Below are positions 41,595 to 50,325 of a DNA stretch of 53,088 nucleotides, piece by piece. Both the position numbers and the translations under genes were made by a program. Positions within the stretch are counted from its first letter, which is position 1. Each line of letters starts with the position of its first letter. This DNA comes from Kofleriaceae bacterium (GTDB lineage: Bacteria > Myxococcota_A > Polyangia > Haliangiales > Haliangiaceae). The stretch is from NCBI GenBank assembly GCA_018058095.1, contig JAGPCO010000044.1, positions 1-53,088 of the forward strand, in the 5' to 3' direction. A model generated the notes under the pieces. It made no database searches. It saw only the letters and a program-made list of their open reading frames with translations, and had not been told where the DNA came from.

Positions 41595-41737
41595 GGGCAC
41601 GGGCACGGGGGCGCGGTTTCACCGCTGCGTGGTGGACCGCGACTAGACCGCTGGACGTGTCGTCGCCTGGCTCGCTCGTCTCGCCGGCGCCAGACCCGGA
41701 TTCGGGCACGGGCACGGGCACGGGCACGGGCACGGGG
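41595..41737. repeat. Two GGGCAC hexanucleotide arrays
   Basis: Two units of GGGCAC at 41595-41606 and five at 41704-41733, each continuing into a G run, lie about 100 bp apart. They fall in the 336-bp gap between the second metzincin and YebC, where I see no gene. Confidence 0.85.
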
Positions 41738-41778
41738 CAGGTTGGCTTCGAACGCCTTCGGCGTTCTTCAGCAACCTG
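41738..41778 (-). terminator. Two-tier hairpin next to yebC stop
   Basis: Outer stem CAGGTTG/CAACCTG (41738-41744, 41772-41778) encloses an inner stem GAACGCC/GGCGTTC (41750-41756, 41760-41766) with a 3-nt loop; internal loops are 5 nt each. It abuts the yebC stop codon. No T-tract, so it may be a terminator or the palindromic part of a dispersed repeat with the GGGCAC arrays. Confidence 0.55.
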
Positions 41779-42501
41779 CTAGCCGAGGTTCGTGTACACG
41801 TTCTGCACGTCGTCGTCGCCCTCGAGGGCGGCGACCAGCTCCATCACCTCGTTGGCCTTGTCCTCGGGCAGCTCGGTCAGGGTGGCGGCGACGTACTCCG
41901 ACTCCGACGAGATGGTGGCCAGCTTGCGGCTCTCGAGGGCGGTCTGCATGGCGCCGAAGTCGGTGAAGGCGCAGCGCACCAGCAGCTGCTTCTCGCCCTT
42001 GTCGCTCTCGCCGTCGTCGAGGGCGACCAGGCCGTGGTCGATGAGGTCGAGCTCGAGCGCGTCGCGATCGATGCCGTCGGGCTTGAGCCGGAACACGCCC
42101 TGGCGCTGGAACATGAAGCCGACGCTGCCGGTCGAGCCCATGTTGCCGCCGTTCTTGCTGAAGTGCATGCGCACGTTGGCGACGGTGCGGGTCACGTTGT
42201 CGGTCGCGGTCTCGACCATCACGGCGATGCCGTGCGGGGCGTAGCCCTCGTACACGACGATGTCGTAGTCGGCCGCACCCTGGCCGCTGGCCTTCTTGAT
42301 GGCCGCCTCGACCTTCTCCTTGGGCATGTTGATCGCCCGCGCGTTCTGCAGCACGCGGCGCAGCGAGGGGTTGCCGTCGGGGCTGGTCCCGCCCGACTTC
42401 ACCGCGATGGCGATGTCCTTGCCGATCTTGGTGAACTGCTTCCCGACCCGATCCATGCGGGCGAAGATGGTGTGCTTGCGTTTCTCGAAGGCGCGTCCCA
42501 T
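41779..42501 (-). CDS. YebC/PmpR-family protein
   Basis: 240 residues, normal for the family. [30 protein letters not shown] is the characteristic N-terminal helical region (quoted in part here). [23 protein letters not shown] and [15 protein letters not shown] follow. The family covers DNA-binding regulators and proteins that rescue ribosomes on proline-rich stretches (TACO1/YebC); the role here is not decided. ATG 42501 is favoured. An in-frame ATG 42516 lies inside TATGGT (42512-42517), a possible -10. A two-tier hairpin follows the stop. Confidence 0.93.
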   Translation of the reverse strand: MGRAFEKRKHTIFARMDRVGKQFTKIGKDIAIAVKSGGTSPDGNPSLRRVLQNARAINMPKEKVEAAIKKASGQGAADYDIVVYEGYAPHGIAVMVETATDNVTRTVANVRMHFSKNGGNMGSTGSVGFMFQRQGVFRLKPDGIDRDALELDLIDHGLVALDDGESDKGEKQLLVRCAFTDFGAMQTALESRKLATISSESEYVAATLTELPEDKANEVMELVAALEGDDDVQNVYTNLG

Positions 42502-42537
42502 GGCGGCCCGGACCATAGATCGCGGGCCGGGGTGCCG

Positions 42538-42891
42538 TCACGCCCCGGCGTGCACGCTGGGCCCGTGCGATGTCGCGGGGTTGGAGGTACGACCCGCCGC
42601 GCCGAGGCCGCGCCGGACCAGGTAGGCCAGTCCGCCGATGGAGCCGGTGCCGGCGATGAGCACGAGGTAGGGCCAGGCGGTGATCTGACGCGCGCGGGCA
42701 TCCGGCACCAGCCACCGGGTCACCAGCGCGAAGGCGATCACCAGGTCGAGCAGCATCTGCAGCGCCCAGGGTTCACGGCCAGCCAGCCAGAGGAAGCCGA
42801 GCAGGCCGTCCTCGGCCACCACCCACAGGCTGAACGCGGTGAAGGCGACGAGGACGACGGCGGCGAGCTGGCTGGTGGTGCGTGTGGTCAT
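42538..42891 (-). CDS. DUF2834-like small membrane protein
   Basis: 117 residues with three hydrophobic segments (LAAVVLVAFTAFSLWVV, WALQMLLDLVIAFALVT, WPYLVLIAGTGSIGGLAYLV). The LxLDLVIAF and WPYLVL...GSIGxLxYLV arrangement resembles DUF2834. Function unknown. It is divergent from a MmyB-type regulator, and a palindromic site lies between them, so it is the likely repressed target. Confidence 0.78.
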   Translation of the reverse strand: MTTRTTSQLAAVVLVAFTAFSLWVVAEDGLLGFLWLAGREPWALQMLLDLVIAFALVTRWLVPDARARQITAWPYLVLIAGTGSIGGLAYLVRRGLGAAGRTSNPATSHGPSVHAGA

Positions 42892-42926
42892 GACGACAGG
42901 TTGACGGCGGTCGTGATGGCCATCCA

Positions 42927-42941
42927 TTACCTGGGAGGTAA
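42927..42941. promoter_or_regulatory. Operator palindrome TTACCT-GGG-AGGTAA
   Basis: A perfect 6-bp inverted repeat with a 3-bp centre, between the DUF2834-like gene and the MmyB-type regulator. It is placed to control both. It lies 22 bp upstream of TATCGT and 35 bp before the small membrane gene's ATG. Confidence 0.65.
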
Positions 42942-42963
42942 CGGCGTGGTGGCGAGGAGGCGG

Positions 42964-42969
42964 TATCGT
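42964..42969 (+). promoter_or_regulatory. Putative -10 hexamer TATCGT for regulator
   Basis: TATCGT ends 6 nt before the ATG at 42975. Confidence 0.5.
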
Positions 42970-42974
42970 CGGTC

Positions 42975-43808
42975 ATGCCCGGCCCCGCCGCTCGCGTGCA
43001 CGCGTCACGCTCGCCCTTCGCCGCCGCCCTGCGCACCTGGCGCACCGCGCGCAAGCTGAGCCAGGAGGAGCTGGCGGCGCGGGCCGGCGTGTCGACCCGG
43101 CACCTGTCCTTCGTCGAGAACGGGCGGTCGCGCCCGAGCCGCGAGCTGACCTCCGCGCTCGGCCAGGCGCTGGACCTGCCGCTGCGCGAGCGCAACCAGC
43201 TGCTGCTCGCCGCTGGCTTCGCGCCCGGCTACGAACGCACGCCGCTCGGCAGCGAGGCGCTACGTGGGCTGCGGCGCGCGCTCGACCACGTGCTGGCGCA
43301 GCAGGAGCCGTACGGCGCCGTCGTCGTCGACCGGGCCTGGAACGTGCTGGAGATGAACGCCGGGGCGCGCCGGGTGTTCGGGCGGCTGGCGCCGCGCAGC
43401 GCCGACGGCCTGGCCGCGCTCGGCAACCTCATCACCGCCAGCCTGCACCCCGACGCGCTGCGGCCGTACCTGGTCAACTGGCTCGAGGTCGCGGCGGCGC
43501 TGATGGCCCGCCTCCAGCACGAGGTGGCGACCCTGCCGGCCGACGACGAGCGGCACCGGCTGCTGGCCCAGGTGCTGGCCATGCCCGACGTGCCGACCAG
43601 CTGGCGCGACGCGGCGCCGGGCGCGACCGACCCGTTTCTGACCGTGCACCTGCGCGGCCCCGACCTCGAGGTGCGCCTGTTCTCCATGTTGACCTCGATC
43701 GGCACGCCGCGCGACGTCACCGTCGACGAGCTGCACGTCGAGACCTACTTCCCGGCCGACGACGCGAGCGAACGCGTGCTGCGCGCGCTGGCCGGCGCCA
43801 CGCCTTGA
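42975..43808 (+). CDS. XRE-type regulator with MmyB ligand-binding domain
   Basis: 277 residues. An N-terminal helix-turn-helix of the Cro/XRE type lies at about 15-70 (LRTWRTARKLSQEELAARAG, STRHLSFVENGRSRPS). The C-terminal MmyB-type domain (about 100-270) has GAVVVDRAWNVLEMNAGA and LTSIGTPRDVTVDELHVETYFP. The MmyB domain is PAS-like and binds hydrophobic ligands, which would relieve repression of the divergent membrane gene. The operator at 42927-42941 suits this model. Confidence 0.9.
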   Translation: MPGPAARVHASRSPFAAALRTWRTARKLSQEELAARAGVSTRHLSFVENGRSRPSRELTSALGQALDLPLRERNQLLLAAGFAPGYERTPLGSEALRGLRRALDHVLAQQEPYGAVVVDRAWNVLEMNAGARRVFGRLAPRSADGLAALGNLITASLHPDALRPYLVNWLEVAAALMARLQHEVATLPADDERHRLLAQVLAMPDVPTSWRDAAPGATDPFLTVHLRGPDLEVRLFSMLTSIGTPRDVTVDELHVETYFPADDASERVLRALAGATP

Positions 43809-43841
43809 TCACGCCCTGCAGCGGCGTGGCATCCTCGCCGC

Positions 43842-45647
43842 ATGAAGCCGACGTGGCGCGAGGTCCCGGTCGATGGCGGGCTGCTGCGGTTTGAACGCGA
43901 CACCGGGACCAACGTGCTGGTCCGGTCCGAGGCGACCCGCGCGCTGCGCCGACAGGCGCCGCGGTCGCTGCAGATCGGGCTGCTCACGCCGTGTAACCTG
44001 GCCTGTAGCTTCTGCTACCGCGACGCAGCGGCGCCCAGCTTCCTGACCCGCGAGTTCCTGCTCGAGTTGCTCGAGCAGGCGGCGGCGTGGGGCGTGCTCG
44101 AGGTCGCCTTCGGCGGCGGCGAGCCGCTGCTGTTCAAGGGCTTCATCGAGCTCCTGCGCGACCTGCACGCGCGCACGCCACTCGGGCTCAACCTGACCAG
44201 CAACGGCGTGCTGCTGACCGAGGAGCGTATCGAGGCGCTGGCCGGCGTGGTCGGCGAGGTGCGCATCTCGGCCTACGCCGACAACGACTACCGCGCCACC
44301 CTGCGTCGGGCTCGGCGCCTCCCGCTCGGGGTCAACCTGCTGGTAACGCCCGCCTCCGTGCACCGGCTCGAGGTCGACGTGGCCGACATCCTGGCGCTGG
44401 GCGCGCGCAACGTGCTGCTGCTGGGCTACAAGGGCGCCGACCCGACGCTCCACCTCGGCGCCGACGGGCTGCGTCGGCTGACCGCGGCGGTGCGGCGGAT
44501 GGCGCACCTGCCGCTTCGGCTCGACATCTGCTGGTACCCGCTCCTGACCGACGTGGCCCACCTGTTCGAGCGGGCCGACTGCGGCGCCGGCGACGAGTTC
44601 CTGGTGATCACGCCGGATCGGGCGGTGCAACCGTGCTCGTTCCACCACGAGCGCATCCCGTTCGCGACCTTCGCCGAGCTGCGCGCCATCTACGAGCAGC
44701 TACGGGCTCGCCGACCGGCCGCCAGCGTCGCCGGCTGCACCCGGGCCGCGTTCGCCACCACGGCGCAGACAACGGCCGGGCTGGTCGACGTGAACCGGCT
44801 GACGCGCGGGCTGGGGCCGGCGTCGTGGCCGGCGCTGACCGTCACCGCCCCGGCGCCGACCGTCACCGCCCCGGCGCCGACGGCGTGGGTGTGGCAGGCG
44901 CGCGCCAGCAACAACAGCGGCGACTGGACCATCGCCGCCCGCTTCTGCGACGAGGCCACGGCCCGCCGGGTCGCCGACGAGCTGCGCGAGCTGGCGCGGG
45001 TACACGAGGCCTTCCTCGCCAGTGACGAGGGCCAGGCCTTCGTCGAGAAGAACGGCTACGACGGTTCGATCCCGACGCCGCCGCTGCGCGCGTTCGCCGA
45101 GGCCCGTGGCTTCACGTGGCGCGAGGGCCTGTGGTGGGAGGAGGATGGATATGGCGCGCCGGTGCTCACCGCCGGTGCCGTCGGCGACGCCGTGGTGGTC
45201 TACCACCCGTACTGCATGGGCCTGCCGGAGGCGACGTTCCGCGAGCTGTTCGTGCGGGCCGGCGCGGTGGCCATGGGCTACTGGCAGTACGGGCGGCCGC
45301 GGGTGGTGGTGCAAGCGTCGGGCAGCGACGACGTCGGCACGGCGCTGCTCGAGCGCCACCTCGCGACCGTCAACGCCGCCAAGTACTCGAGCGACGTGAA
45401 GACACCGCCGCCGTGGGGCGCGCTGGCCGACGACCCTCGCCTGCAGGCTGACGAGGACCGTGACGCCAGGTTGAGCGACGGGCCACACGAGCTGACGACG
45501 AGCGCTGGCCAGATCACGCTGCGCCTCGCGTTGAAGAACAGCTTCGCCGGCACGCTGGCGCTCGAGCGCTGGCTGCAAGCGCGCGGCTTCACCGACGTGG
45601 TGACCGAGCTCGAGCCGCTGCCTCCGTTGCCGGCGCCGACGAGCTGA
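43842..45647 (+). CDS. Radical SAM protein fused to a C-terminal unknown domain
   Basis: 601 residues. The N-terminal radical SAM core has the CxxxCxxC cluster motif in CNLACSFCYRD, the SAM-contact GGGEPLL, and a later LTSNGVLLT segment; a C-terminal cysteine segment (DCGAGDEFLVITPDRAVQPCSF) may hold an auxiliary cluster. A linker with a 21-bp direct repeat (VTAPAPT twice, near 44840-44880) leads to a second domain of about 260 residues (WVWQARASNNSGDWTIAARF...) without a recognised family. CATCCT ends 7 nt before the ATG. The substrate is unknown; no peptide precursor gene is adjacent. Confidence 0.85.
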   Translation: MKPTWREVPVDGGLLRFERDTGTNVLVRSEATRALRRQAPRSLQIGLLTPCNLACSFCYRDAAAPSFLTREFLLELLEQAAAWGVLEVAFGGGEPLLFKGFIELLRDLHARTPLGLNLTSNGVLLTEERIEALAGVVGEVRISAYADNDYRATLRRARRLPLGVNLLVTPASVHRLEVDVADILALGARNVLLLGYKGADPTLHLGADGLRRLTAAVRRMAHLPLRLDICWYPLLTDVAHLFERADCGAGDEFLVITPDRAVQPCSFHHERIPFATFAELRAIYEQLRARRPAASVAGCTRAAFATTAQTTAGLVDVNRLTRGLGPASWPALTVTAPAPTVTAPAPTAWVWQARASNNSGDWTIAARFCDEATARRVADELRELARVHEAFLASDEGQAFVEKNGYDGSIPTPPLRAFAEARGFTWREGLWWEEDGYGAPVLTAGAVGDAVVVYHPYCMGLPEATFRELFVRAGAVAMGYWQYGRPRVVVQASGSDDVGTALLERHLATVNAAKYSSDVKTPPPWGALADDPRLQADEDRDARLSDGPHELTTSAGQITLRLALKNSFAGTLALERWLQARGFTDVVTELEPLPPLPAPTS

Positions 45648-45707
45648 CGGCGCGATCCGTCGAACCGCGAAGCGAGGACCGGACGAAGGACGGTCGATGG
45701 CGGCCGG

Positions 45708-45739
45708 CCCCGAAACGGGGACGGTCTCTCGAGCCGTCC
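45708..45739. terminator. Paired inverted repeats between convergent genes
   Basis: CCCCG-AAA-CGGGG (45708-45720) and GGACGG/CCGTCC (45719-45724, 45734-45739) lie between the stops of the radical SAM gene (45647) and the anti-sigma-like gene (45766). They could terminate both transcripts; no T-tract on either strand. Confidence 0.35.
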
Positions 45740-45765
45740 AGGTCCAGGTCCCGCCGCGGGCTCGG

Positions 45766-46977
45766 CTACAGGCAGGGCTTGATGGTCGCGTCCTTGACGA
45801 CGCGGGCGGCGTAGAACGCGGGGTCGGCGGCACGCAGGCGCGCGGCCAGCTGGCGCGCGACCGGGCAGTCCTTGCGCATCGCCGCGCCGCGGGTGCGCTG
45901 CAGCAGGGCCTCGAGCTCCGTGGGTGTGAGCGCGGGCGCGGGCGTGGGCGCGCTGGGCTTGTCGGTCGCGACGGGCTTCTTGGGCGGGCGCGTGGTGGTG
46001 ACGCCGCCGGTCGTCGCGCCGCCGCCGCCGCCGCCGCCGCCGCCCGACGAGCCGATGGCGGCCGGGGCGACTGGCGCCGGAGGTGGAGGCGGCGCCGCGC
46101 TGCTGTCGGCGGCGAGCTCGCGCACCGGCGGCGAACCTTGCTCGGCCTCGGCCATCTCCTCGATCCCGGCGCCGTCTCCAGCGCGGTCCTCGTCGTCGCG
46201 GCCGGCCGCGACCTGGCCCTTGGGGACGGCCTTCTCCGGCGGAGGGGCCGCGGCGCCCTTGGCCCCACCCGGGGCCGGGACAACCGCCGACGAGGTGACC
46301 GGCGCAGGCGGCTCCTCCTTGCGGGTGGCCGTCGCGCGGTCATCCTTGCCCTGGGCCAGGGTGTCGCCACCGCCACCGCCGAGCGCCAGGCCGGCACCGC
46401 CGCCGGGCGCGGCGGGGGCTGGCTCGGCCGCGGGCTCGGCCGGTGGCAACGCCGGGACGCCTTCGGTCGAGATAGCTCCCGGCGCGAGGGTCGAGCCGGG
46501 CGCGACCGCCGAGCCCACCGCCGGCTGCTCGGTCGGCGCCGCGGTGCGGACGGCCGACGGCGTGGCGTCGCGCAGCATCAGCGTGCCGGCCACGCCGGCG
46601 ACCAGGGTCAGCGCCGCGGCCGAGGCCCACGCCGGGTGTGCGACCAGCTGGCCCGGCACCGCGCCGAGCCAGGCCCGCAGCCGGGCCCAGGCGCCGGGCG
46701 CGGGGTCGACGCCAGGCGCCGCCACCGCCGGCCGGGGCGCGTGCGCCGCCGCCGCCGCCAGCAGCGCGTCGAGGCCACGCGCCGGCGGCTCCTCGTCGGT
46801 GGCCTCGGCGTAGTCGCGCATCAGGGCGCGGACCCGGCGCAGGCCGGCCAGCTCGTCGGTGGTGTCGTCTGCCGGGGTCGCGGCCTCGGCCGCCGCGCCG
46901 CCGTGGCGCTCGGCGTCGTCCGGCGCCGGGTACAGCGCGTCGACCAGGTCGTCGTCGTCGCGCCGCGCCGCCATCAC
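45766..46977 (-). CDS. Membrane anti-sigma-like protein, low-complexity
   Basis: 403 residues. The N-terminal cytosolic part (about 1-105) contains TDELAGLRRVRALMRDYAEATDEE, probably sigma-binding, but no zinc-finger motif. One membrane span at about 113-134 (ASAAALTLVAGVAGTLML). A long Pro/Ala/Gly-rich periplasmic region includes a run of ten Gly from a GCC microsatellite (46017-46041). A helical end (LTPTELEALLQRTRGAAMRKDCPVARQL) completes the protein. It starts with GTG-ATG overlapping the sigma stop, which marks it as the cognate anti-sigma. Confidence 0.82.
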   Translation of the reverse strand: MMAARRDDDDLVDALYPAPDDAERHGGAAAEAATPADDTTDELAGLRRVRALMRDYAEATDEEPPARGLDALLAAAAAHAPRPAVAAPGVDPAPGAWARLRAWLGAVPGQLVAHPAWASAAALTLVAGVAGTLMLRDATPSAVRTAAPTEQPAVGSAVAPGSTLAPGAISTEGVPALPPAEPAAEPAPAAPGGGAGLALGGGGGDTLAQGKDDRATATRKEEPPAPVTSSAVVPAPGGAKGAAAPPPEKAVPKGQVAAGRDDEDRAGDGAGIEEMAEAEQGSPPVRELAADSSAAPPPPPAPVAPAAIGSSGGGGGGGGGATTGGVTTTRPPKKPVATDKPSAPTPAPALTPTELEALLQRTRGAAMRKDCPVARQLAARLRAADPAFYAARVVKDATIKPCL

Positions 46978-47576
46978 GGGTTCACCTTGGCCAGGTCCTT
47001 GTACTCGTCGAGCTCGAGCCGCAGCTTCTCGAGGGCGTAGCGCATGCGGCTCTTGACCGTGTTCTCCGGCACGCCGATGACGTCGGCGATCTGCTTGAAC
47101 GGCAGGTCGAGGAACTCGCGCATGAGGAAGACCTCGCGCTGCTCCTCGGACAGGCCGGCGATGGCCTTCTGCATGGTGGCGTACAGTTGCTTGTTCACGG
47201 TCTTGCGGTCGGACGCGATGTCGGGGGCAGGCAGGACGTCGAGCAGCGTGCCGCTGTCGTCACCGGTGTCCATCGGTGCGTCGAGCGAGGCGTGGCGGCG
47301 GTGCTTTCGGCGTCTGGTCTGGTCAACGCACAAGTTCCGCGCAATGGTGTAAAGCCACGTCGTGAACTTGGCCTGCCGCTTGTAAGCCTCCGCGCCCTTG
47401 ATGACGCGCATGAAGGTCTCCTGCAGCAGATCCTCGGCGGTCTCCCGCTCGCCGATGAAGCGCAGGATGTAGTTGAACACCGGCTTGCGGTGCCGGCCGA
47501 GCAGGATCTCGAAGGCACGGACCTCGCCCTGCTGGTAGCTGACCATCAGGTCTTCGTCAGGCTGGTCCGAGAGCAT
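46974..47576 (-). CDS. ECF-type RNA polymerase sigma factor
   Basis: 200 residues. Region 2: VFNYILRFIGERETAEDLLQETFMRVIKGAEAY and FTTWLYTIARNLCVDQTRRRKHRR (quoted separately). Region 4: LSEEQREVFLMREFLDLPFKQIADVIGVPENTVKSRMRYALEKLR. It is closely similar in layout to RpoE-type sigmas with membrane anti-sigmas. The TGA overlaps the next gene's GTG by 4 bases. AAGGGG lies about 5 nt before the ATG. The promoter is not obvious in the 153-bp upstream region. Confidence 0.93.
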   Translation of the reverse strand: MLSDQPDEDLMVSYQQGEVRAFEILLGRHRKPVFNYILRFIGERETAEDLLQETFMRVIKGAEAYKRQAKFTTWLYTIARNLCVDQTRRRKHRRHASLDAPMDTGDDSGTLLDVLPAPDIASDRKTVNKQLYATMQKAIAGLSEEQREVFLMREFLDLPFKQIADVIGVPENTVKSRMRYALEKLRLELDEYKDLAKVNP

Positions 47577-47729
47577 CCGTCCCCTTGGGCACGAGTCGTA
47601 CCGCGAGTCCGTCACGGCGGGCAATCGAGCTACCCGGTTAACGCCGTGATTCCGGCCAGCTTTCATCGGCGCGTGGGCCATGACCCTGGTTAGACCCGCG
47701 GCCCGGGCCCGGCGTTGGTAAGGAGCACG

Positions 47730-48305
47730 TCAGGACGGTGGCCACCCGGCCTGGCGCGCTACGTGGATCCACGTGCCGAGCGCCGGCCATGGGACGATGA
47801 CGTACCCGGGCGTGGCGGCGTCGCCGCCGGCGTGGACCTCGAGCAGGCCGCCCTGGTCGGCGACGAAGATCTCGAAGCTGTTGCGGCCGAGCTGATCGAA
47901 CGGGCGCTGCAGCAGGGCGACCGCCTGGTCAGGGCGCTGCTCATCGACACGGACCCAGGCGGCCAGCGTGCCGCGATCGAGCTCGAGCGCCGCCGTCGGC
48001 ATCACCGCGAGCGCGTCGCCCTGGCCATCGAACTGGTAGGCGCCGCCCCGCGGGCCGGCGACCTGGGTTGGGCAGTCGGGCTCACAGTAGGCGTCGAGGC
48101 CGGCGGCGCCGGTCTCGTTGCCGACCCCGGCGGCCGGCGCGGTGTCCATCGGGAACCACAGCACCAGGCCGGCGGCGCCGGCGTCAGCCCCGCTCGCGTC
48201 GGGCTCGCCGGCGACCCCGGCACCGGCGGTGGCGAAGTCCAGGCGGCCACACCCGATCGCCCCGATCAGGCCGACCGCGACCAGAAGCAACGGCGCGCCG
48301 CGCAT
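47730..48305 (-). CDS. Lipoprotein with a truncated LamG-like domain
   Basis: 191 residues. MRGAPLLLVAVGLIGAIGCGRLDF has lipobox Cys20. An Ala/Asp-rich spacer is followed by a LamG/concanavalin-like fold: AYQFDGQGDALAVM, LDRGTLAAWVRVDE, NSFEIFVADQG and WIHVARQAGWPPS, then the stop. A complete LamG domain has about 60-80 more residues ending in an IDEVRI motif. A C-terminal LamG remnant of that kind sits at 37176. TACGAT (48314-48319) lies 9 nt before the ATG, so the gene looks expressed, but the protein is probably truncated. Confidence 0.75.
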   Translation of the reverse strand: MRGAPLLLVAVGLIGAIGCGRLDFATAGAGVAGEPDASGADAGAAGLVLWFPMDTAPAAGVGNETGAAGLDAYCEPDCPTQVAGPRGGAYQFDGQGDALAVMPTAALELDRGTLAAWVRVDEQRPDQAVALLQRPFDQLGRNSFEIFVADQGGLLEVHAGGDAATPGYVIVPWPALGTWIHVARQAGWPPS

Positions 48306-48313
48306 GGGGGCCC

Positions 48314-48319
48314 ATCGTA
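48314..48319 (-). promoter_or_regulatory. Putative -10 hexamer TACGAT for LamG-like gene
   Basis: The minus-strand hexamer ends 9 nt before the ATG at 48305. Confidence 0.4.
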
Positions 48320-48399
48320 GCGTGAGCCGAGCCAGGATCCTGGTGGCCGCACACGCCGGTTTGGCCCCGCGCCGCCCGGCTTTGGCGTATGAGTCGGCC

Positions 48400-50313
48400 A
48401 TGGACCACGTCGGCGCCATCGCCCGAGCTGCTCGTTCCCGCTCCTGCCGCCGGTGGTCCTGGCGCCAGCCCCACGCCACCGCGCCGGCCGGCCGCGCGAC
48501 GTTCGTGCTGGTCGGCCTGTTCGCCGCGCTGACGCTGGGCGCGTGCGGCGACGACGCCGGGCTGGTCGTCGACGGCGGCGCCGGCGTCGATGGCGGCGCC
48601 GGTGGCGACGGTGGCGCCGGGCCGACGCCGCTGGTAGCCGCGCCCGAGCCGCCGGCGATGACGTTCCCGGCCACGGTCGGCACGCTGTCGTTCGGGGTGC
48701 GGATCGACACCACGCTGACCTCGGGCTCGGACAGCGTGTTCGAGCTGTGCCTGGCCAGCGGCCCGGCCGCGGCCCCGACCGACTGCCAGGAGCTGGCGCT
48801 GTCGTACGACGACCTCCGGGTCGGCGGCTTCGATCGTTACCACGTCGCCGGCCTGGCCATCCCGCGCGCGCGGGTCAGCCACGTCGTGTTCCGGCCGCGC
48901 GCCGGCTCGGGCGACGACGCGGTGCGGCTGGCCTGCCTCGACGTGCGCTTCGACGGCGAGCCGGTGTTCTGCGAGGACGACCTCGGCCAGTGGGTCGGCA
49001 CCGGCAACGCCGCCGGCGAGGTCGCGGCGCTGCGGCGGCCGCTCGGCAACCTGTGCGGCTCGTGCGAGGGCGGGCCGCGGGTGGCCGGGCCGCGCCTGGG
49101 CCCGAGCACCGACGGCAGCGTGCGCGCCTGGGTCCGCGCCGACGCGACCCGGCGCAGCGCGTTGCTCCTGTCCGACGACCCGGGCGGCGCCAGCGCGGTC
49201 CCGGTGGCGTGGGCCGACCCGAGCCCGGCCGACGACTTCGCGGCCACGCTGGTGTCGACGGTGCCGCTCGACGCCGATCGCACCTACTACTACGCGGTCC
49301 AGGTCGGGGCCGAGGCGCCGACGGCGTTCGCGCCGGTGCACACCGCGGCGCCGAGCGCGACCGCGGTGCGGCTGGGCCTGGGCTCGTGCGCGCGGCGCGA
49401 CACCACGGCGCTGTACGGGCCGATCGGCGCGGCCGACCTCGACGCCTTCCTGTTCCTCGGCGACAACCACTACGGCAACTCGCCGGCGCTCGACCGCCAC
49501 CGCTTCGAGTATCGCCGGCTCGACCGCGAGCCGGCCCGGGCCGCGCTGCTGGCGACGGTGCCGGCCATGGCCATCTGGGACGACCACGACTTCGTGGCCA
49601 ACAACGCCGACGGGCTGTGCGCCGGCGGCGACCAGGCCCGGCGCGGCTTCGCCGAGGCCTGGCCCAACCTGGGGCTGGCCGAGGCCGCGGCCGGCCCGGG
49701 CACCGCCTCGGTCGCCCGGTTCGGGCCGGTCGAGGTGTTCGGGCTCGACTGCCGCAGCTTCCGCCCGCGCGTCGACGACCTGCTGCGCACGTGTGACCCG
49801 GGCGCGCCGGTGCCGGCCGGGCAGGACCTGGCGGCCGGCCTCCTCGGCGAGGACCAGCTGCAGTGGGTGCTGGGCGAGCTGACCCGGTCGACCGCGCCGT
49901 TCAAGCTGCTGGCGTGCGGCAGCCTGTTCACCGCCGCCGACAGCTCCGTCGACAGCTGGGCCAGCTTCCCGGCGGCGCGTGACCGCCTGTTCGCCGCGCT
50001 GCACGAGCGCGCCATCACCGGCGTGGTGCTGGCCAGCGGCGACATCCACCGCAGCGAGCTGCGCCGGTTCGACCGGCCGGCCGGTTACCCGCTGTACGAG
50101 CTGGTGGCCTCGCCGATGAGCCACGACACGCCGTCGCTGTGTGTGCCGGGCGGCGGCGCGGCCGAGCGCCGGCTGGCCTGCCACAGCGGCGACAGCTTCA
50201 TCACCGTCGAGGCCGACGGGGCCGCGGCCGACCCGACGCTGCTCGCCCGCATCCACGACGGCACCGGGGCCGAGGTCGCGCGCCTCGAGCTGACCGCGTC
50301 GATGCTGCGCTGA
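48400..50313 (+). CDS. PhoD-like phosphatase lipoprotein
   Basis: 637 residues. The signal ends ALTLGACGDD with lipobox Cys49, after a longish basic N-terminus. The first domain (about 75-200) is unrecognised; a fibronectin-like segment follows. The catalytic domain (about 310-610) shows PhoD metallophosphatase motifs: GSCARRDT, FLFLGDNHYGN, AIWDDHDFVANNADG, VLASGDIHRSE and the late SPMSHDTPSLC. PhoD enzymes are calcium/iron phosphodiesterases or phosphatases used to obtain phosphate. As an exported lipoprotein it would act at the cell surface or periplasm. TATGAG (48388-48393) precedes the ATG by 7 nt. Confidence 0.9.
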   Translation: MDHVGAIARAARSRSCRRWSWRQPHATAPAGRATFVLVGLFAALTLGACGDDAGLVVDGGAGVDGGAGGDGGAGPTPLVAAPEPPAMTFPATVGTLSFGVRIDTTLTSGSDSVFELCLASGPAAAPTDCQELALSYDDLRVGGFDRYHVAGLAIPRARVSHVVFRPRAGSGDDAVRLACLDVRFDGEPVFCEDDLGQWVGTGNAAGEVAALRRPLGNLCGSCEGGPRVAGPRLGPSTDGSVRAWVRADATRRSALLLSDDPGGASAVPVAWADPSPADDFAATLVSTVPLDADRTYYYAVQVGAEAPTAFAPVHTAAPSATAVRLGLGSCARRDTTALYGPIGAADLDAFLFLGDNHYGNSPALDRHRFEYRRLDREPARAALLATVPAMAIWDDHDFVANNADGLCAGGDQARRGFAEAWPNLGLAEAAAGPGTASVARFGPVEVFGLDCRSFRPRVDDLLRTCDPGAPVPAGQDLAAGLLGEDQLQWVLGELTRSTAPFKLLACGSLFTAADSSVDSWASFPAARDRLFAALHERAITGVVLASGDIHRSELRRFDRPAGYPLYELVASPMSHDTPSLCVPGGGAAERRLACHSGDSFITVEADGAAADPTLLARIHDGTGAEVARLELTASMLR

Positions 50314-50325
50314 CGGCGCGCGCCG

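Noticed and set aside
41595-41778. CRISPR array
   Set aside because: The GGGCAC units are contiguous hexamers with no spacers, and no Cas gene is present.
46017-46041. GCC microsatellite as a regulatory repeat
   Set aside because: It lies in frame within the anti-sigma-like gene and codes a poly-Gly linker; slippage-prone but not a separate element.
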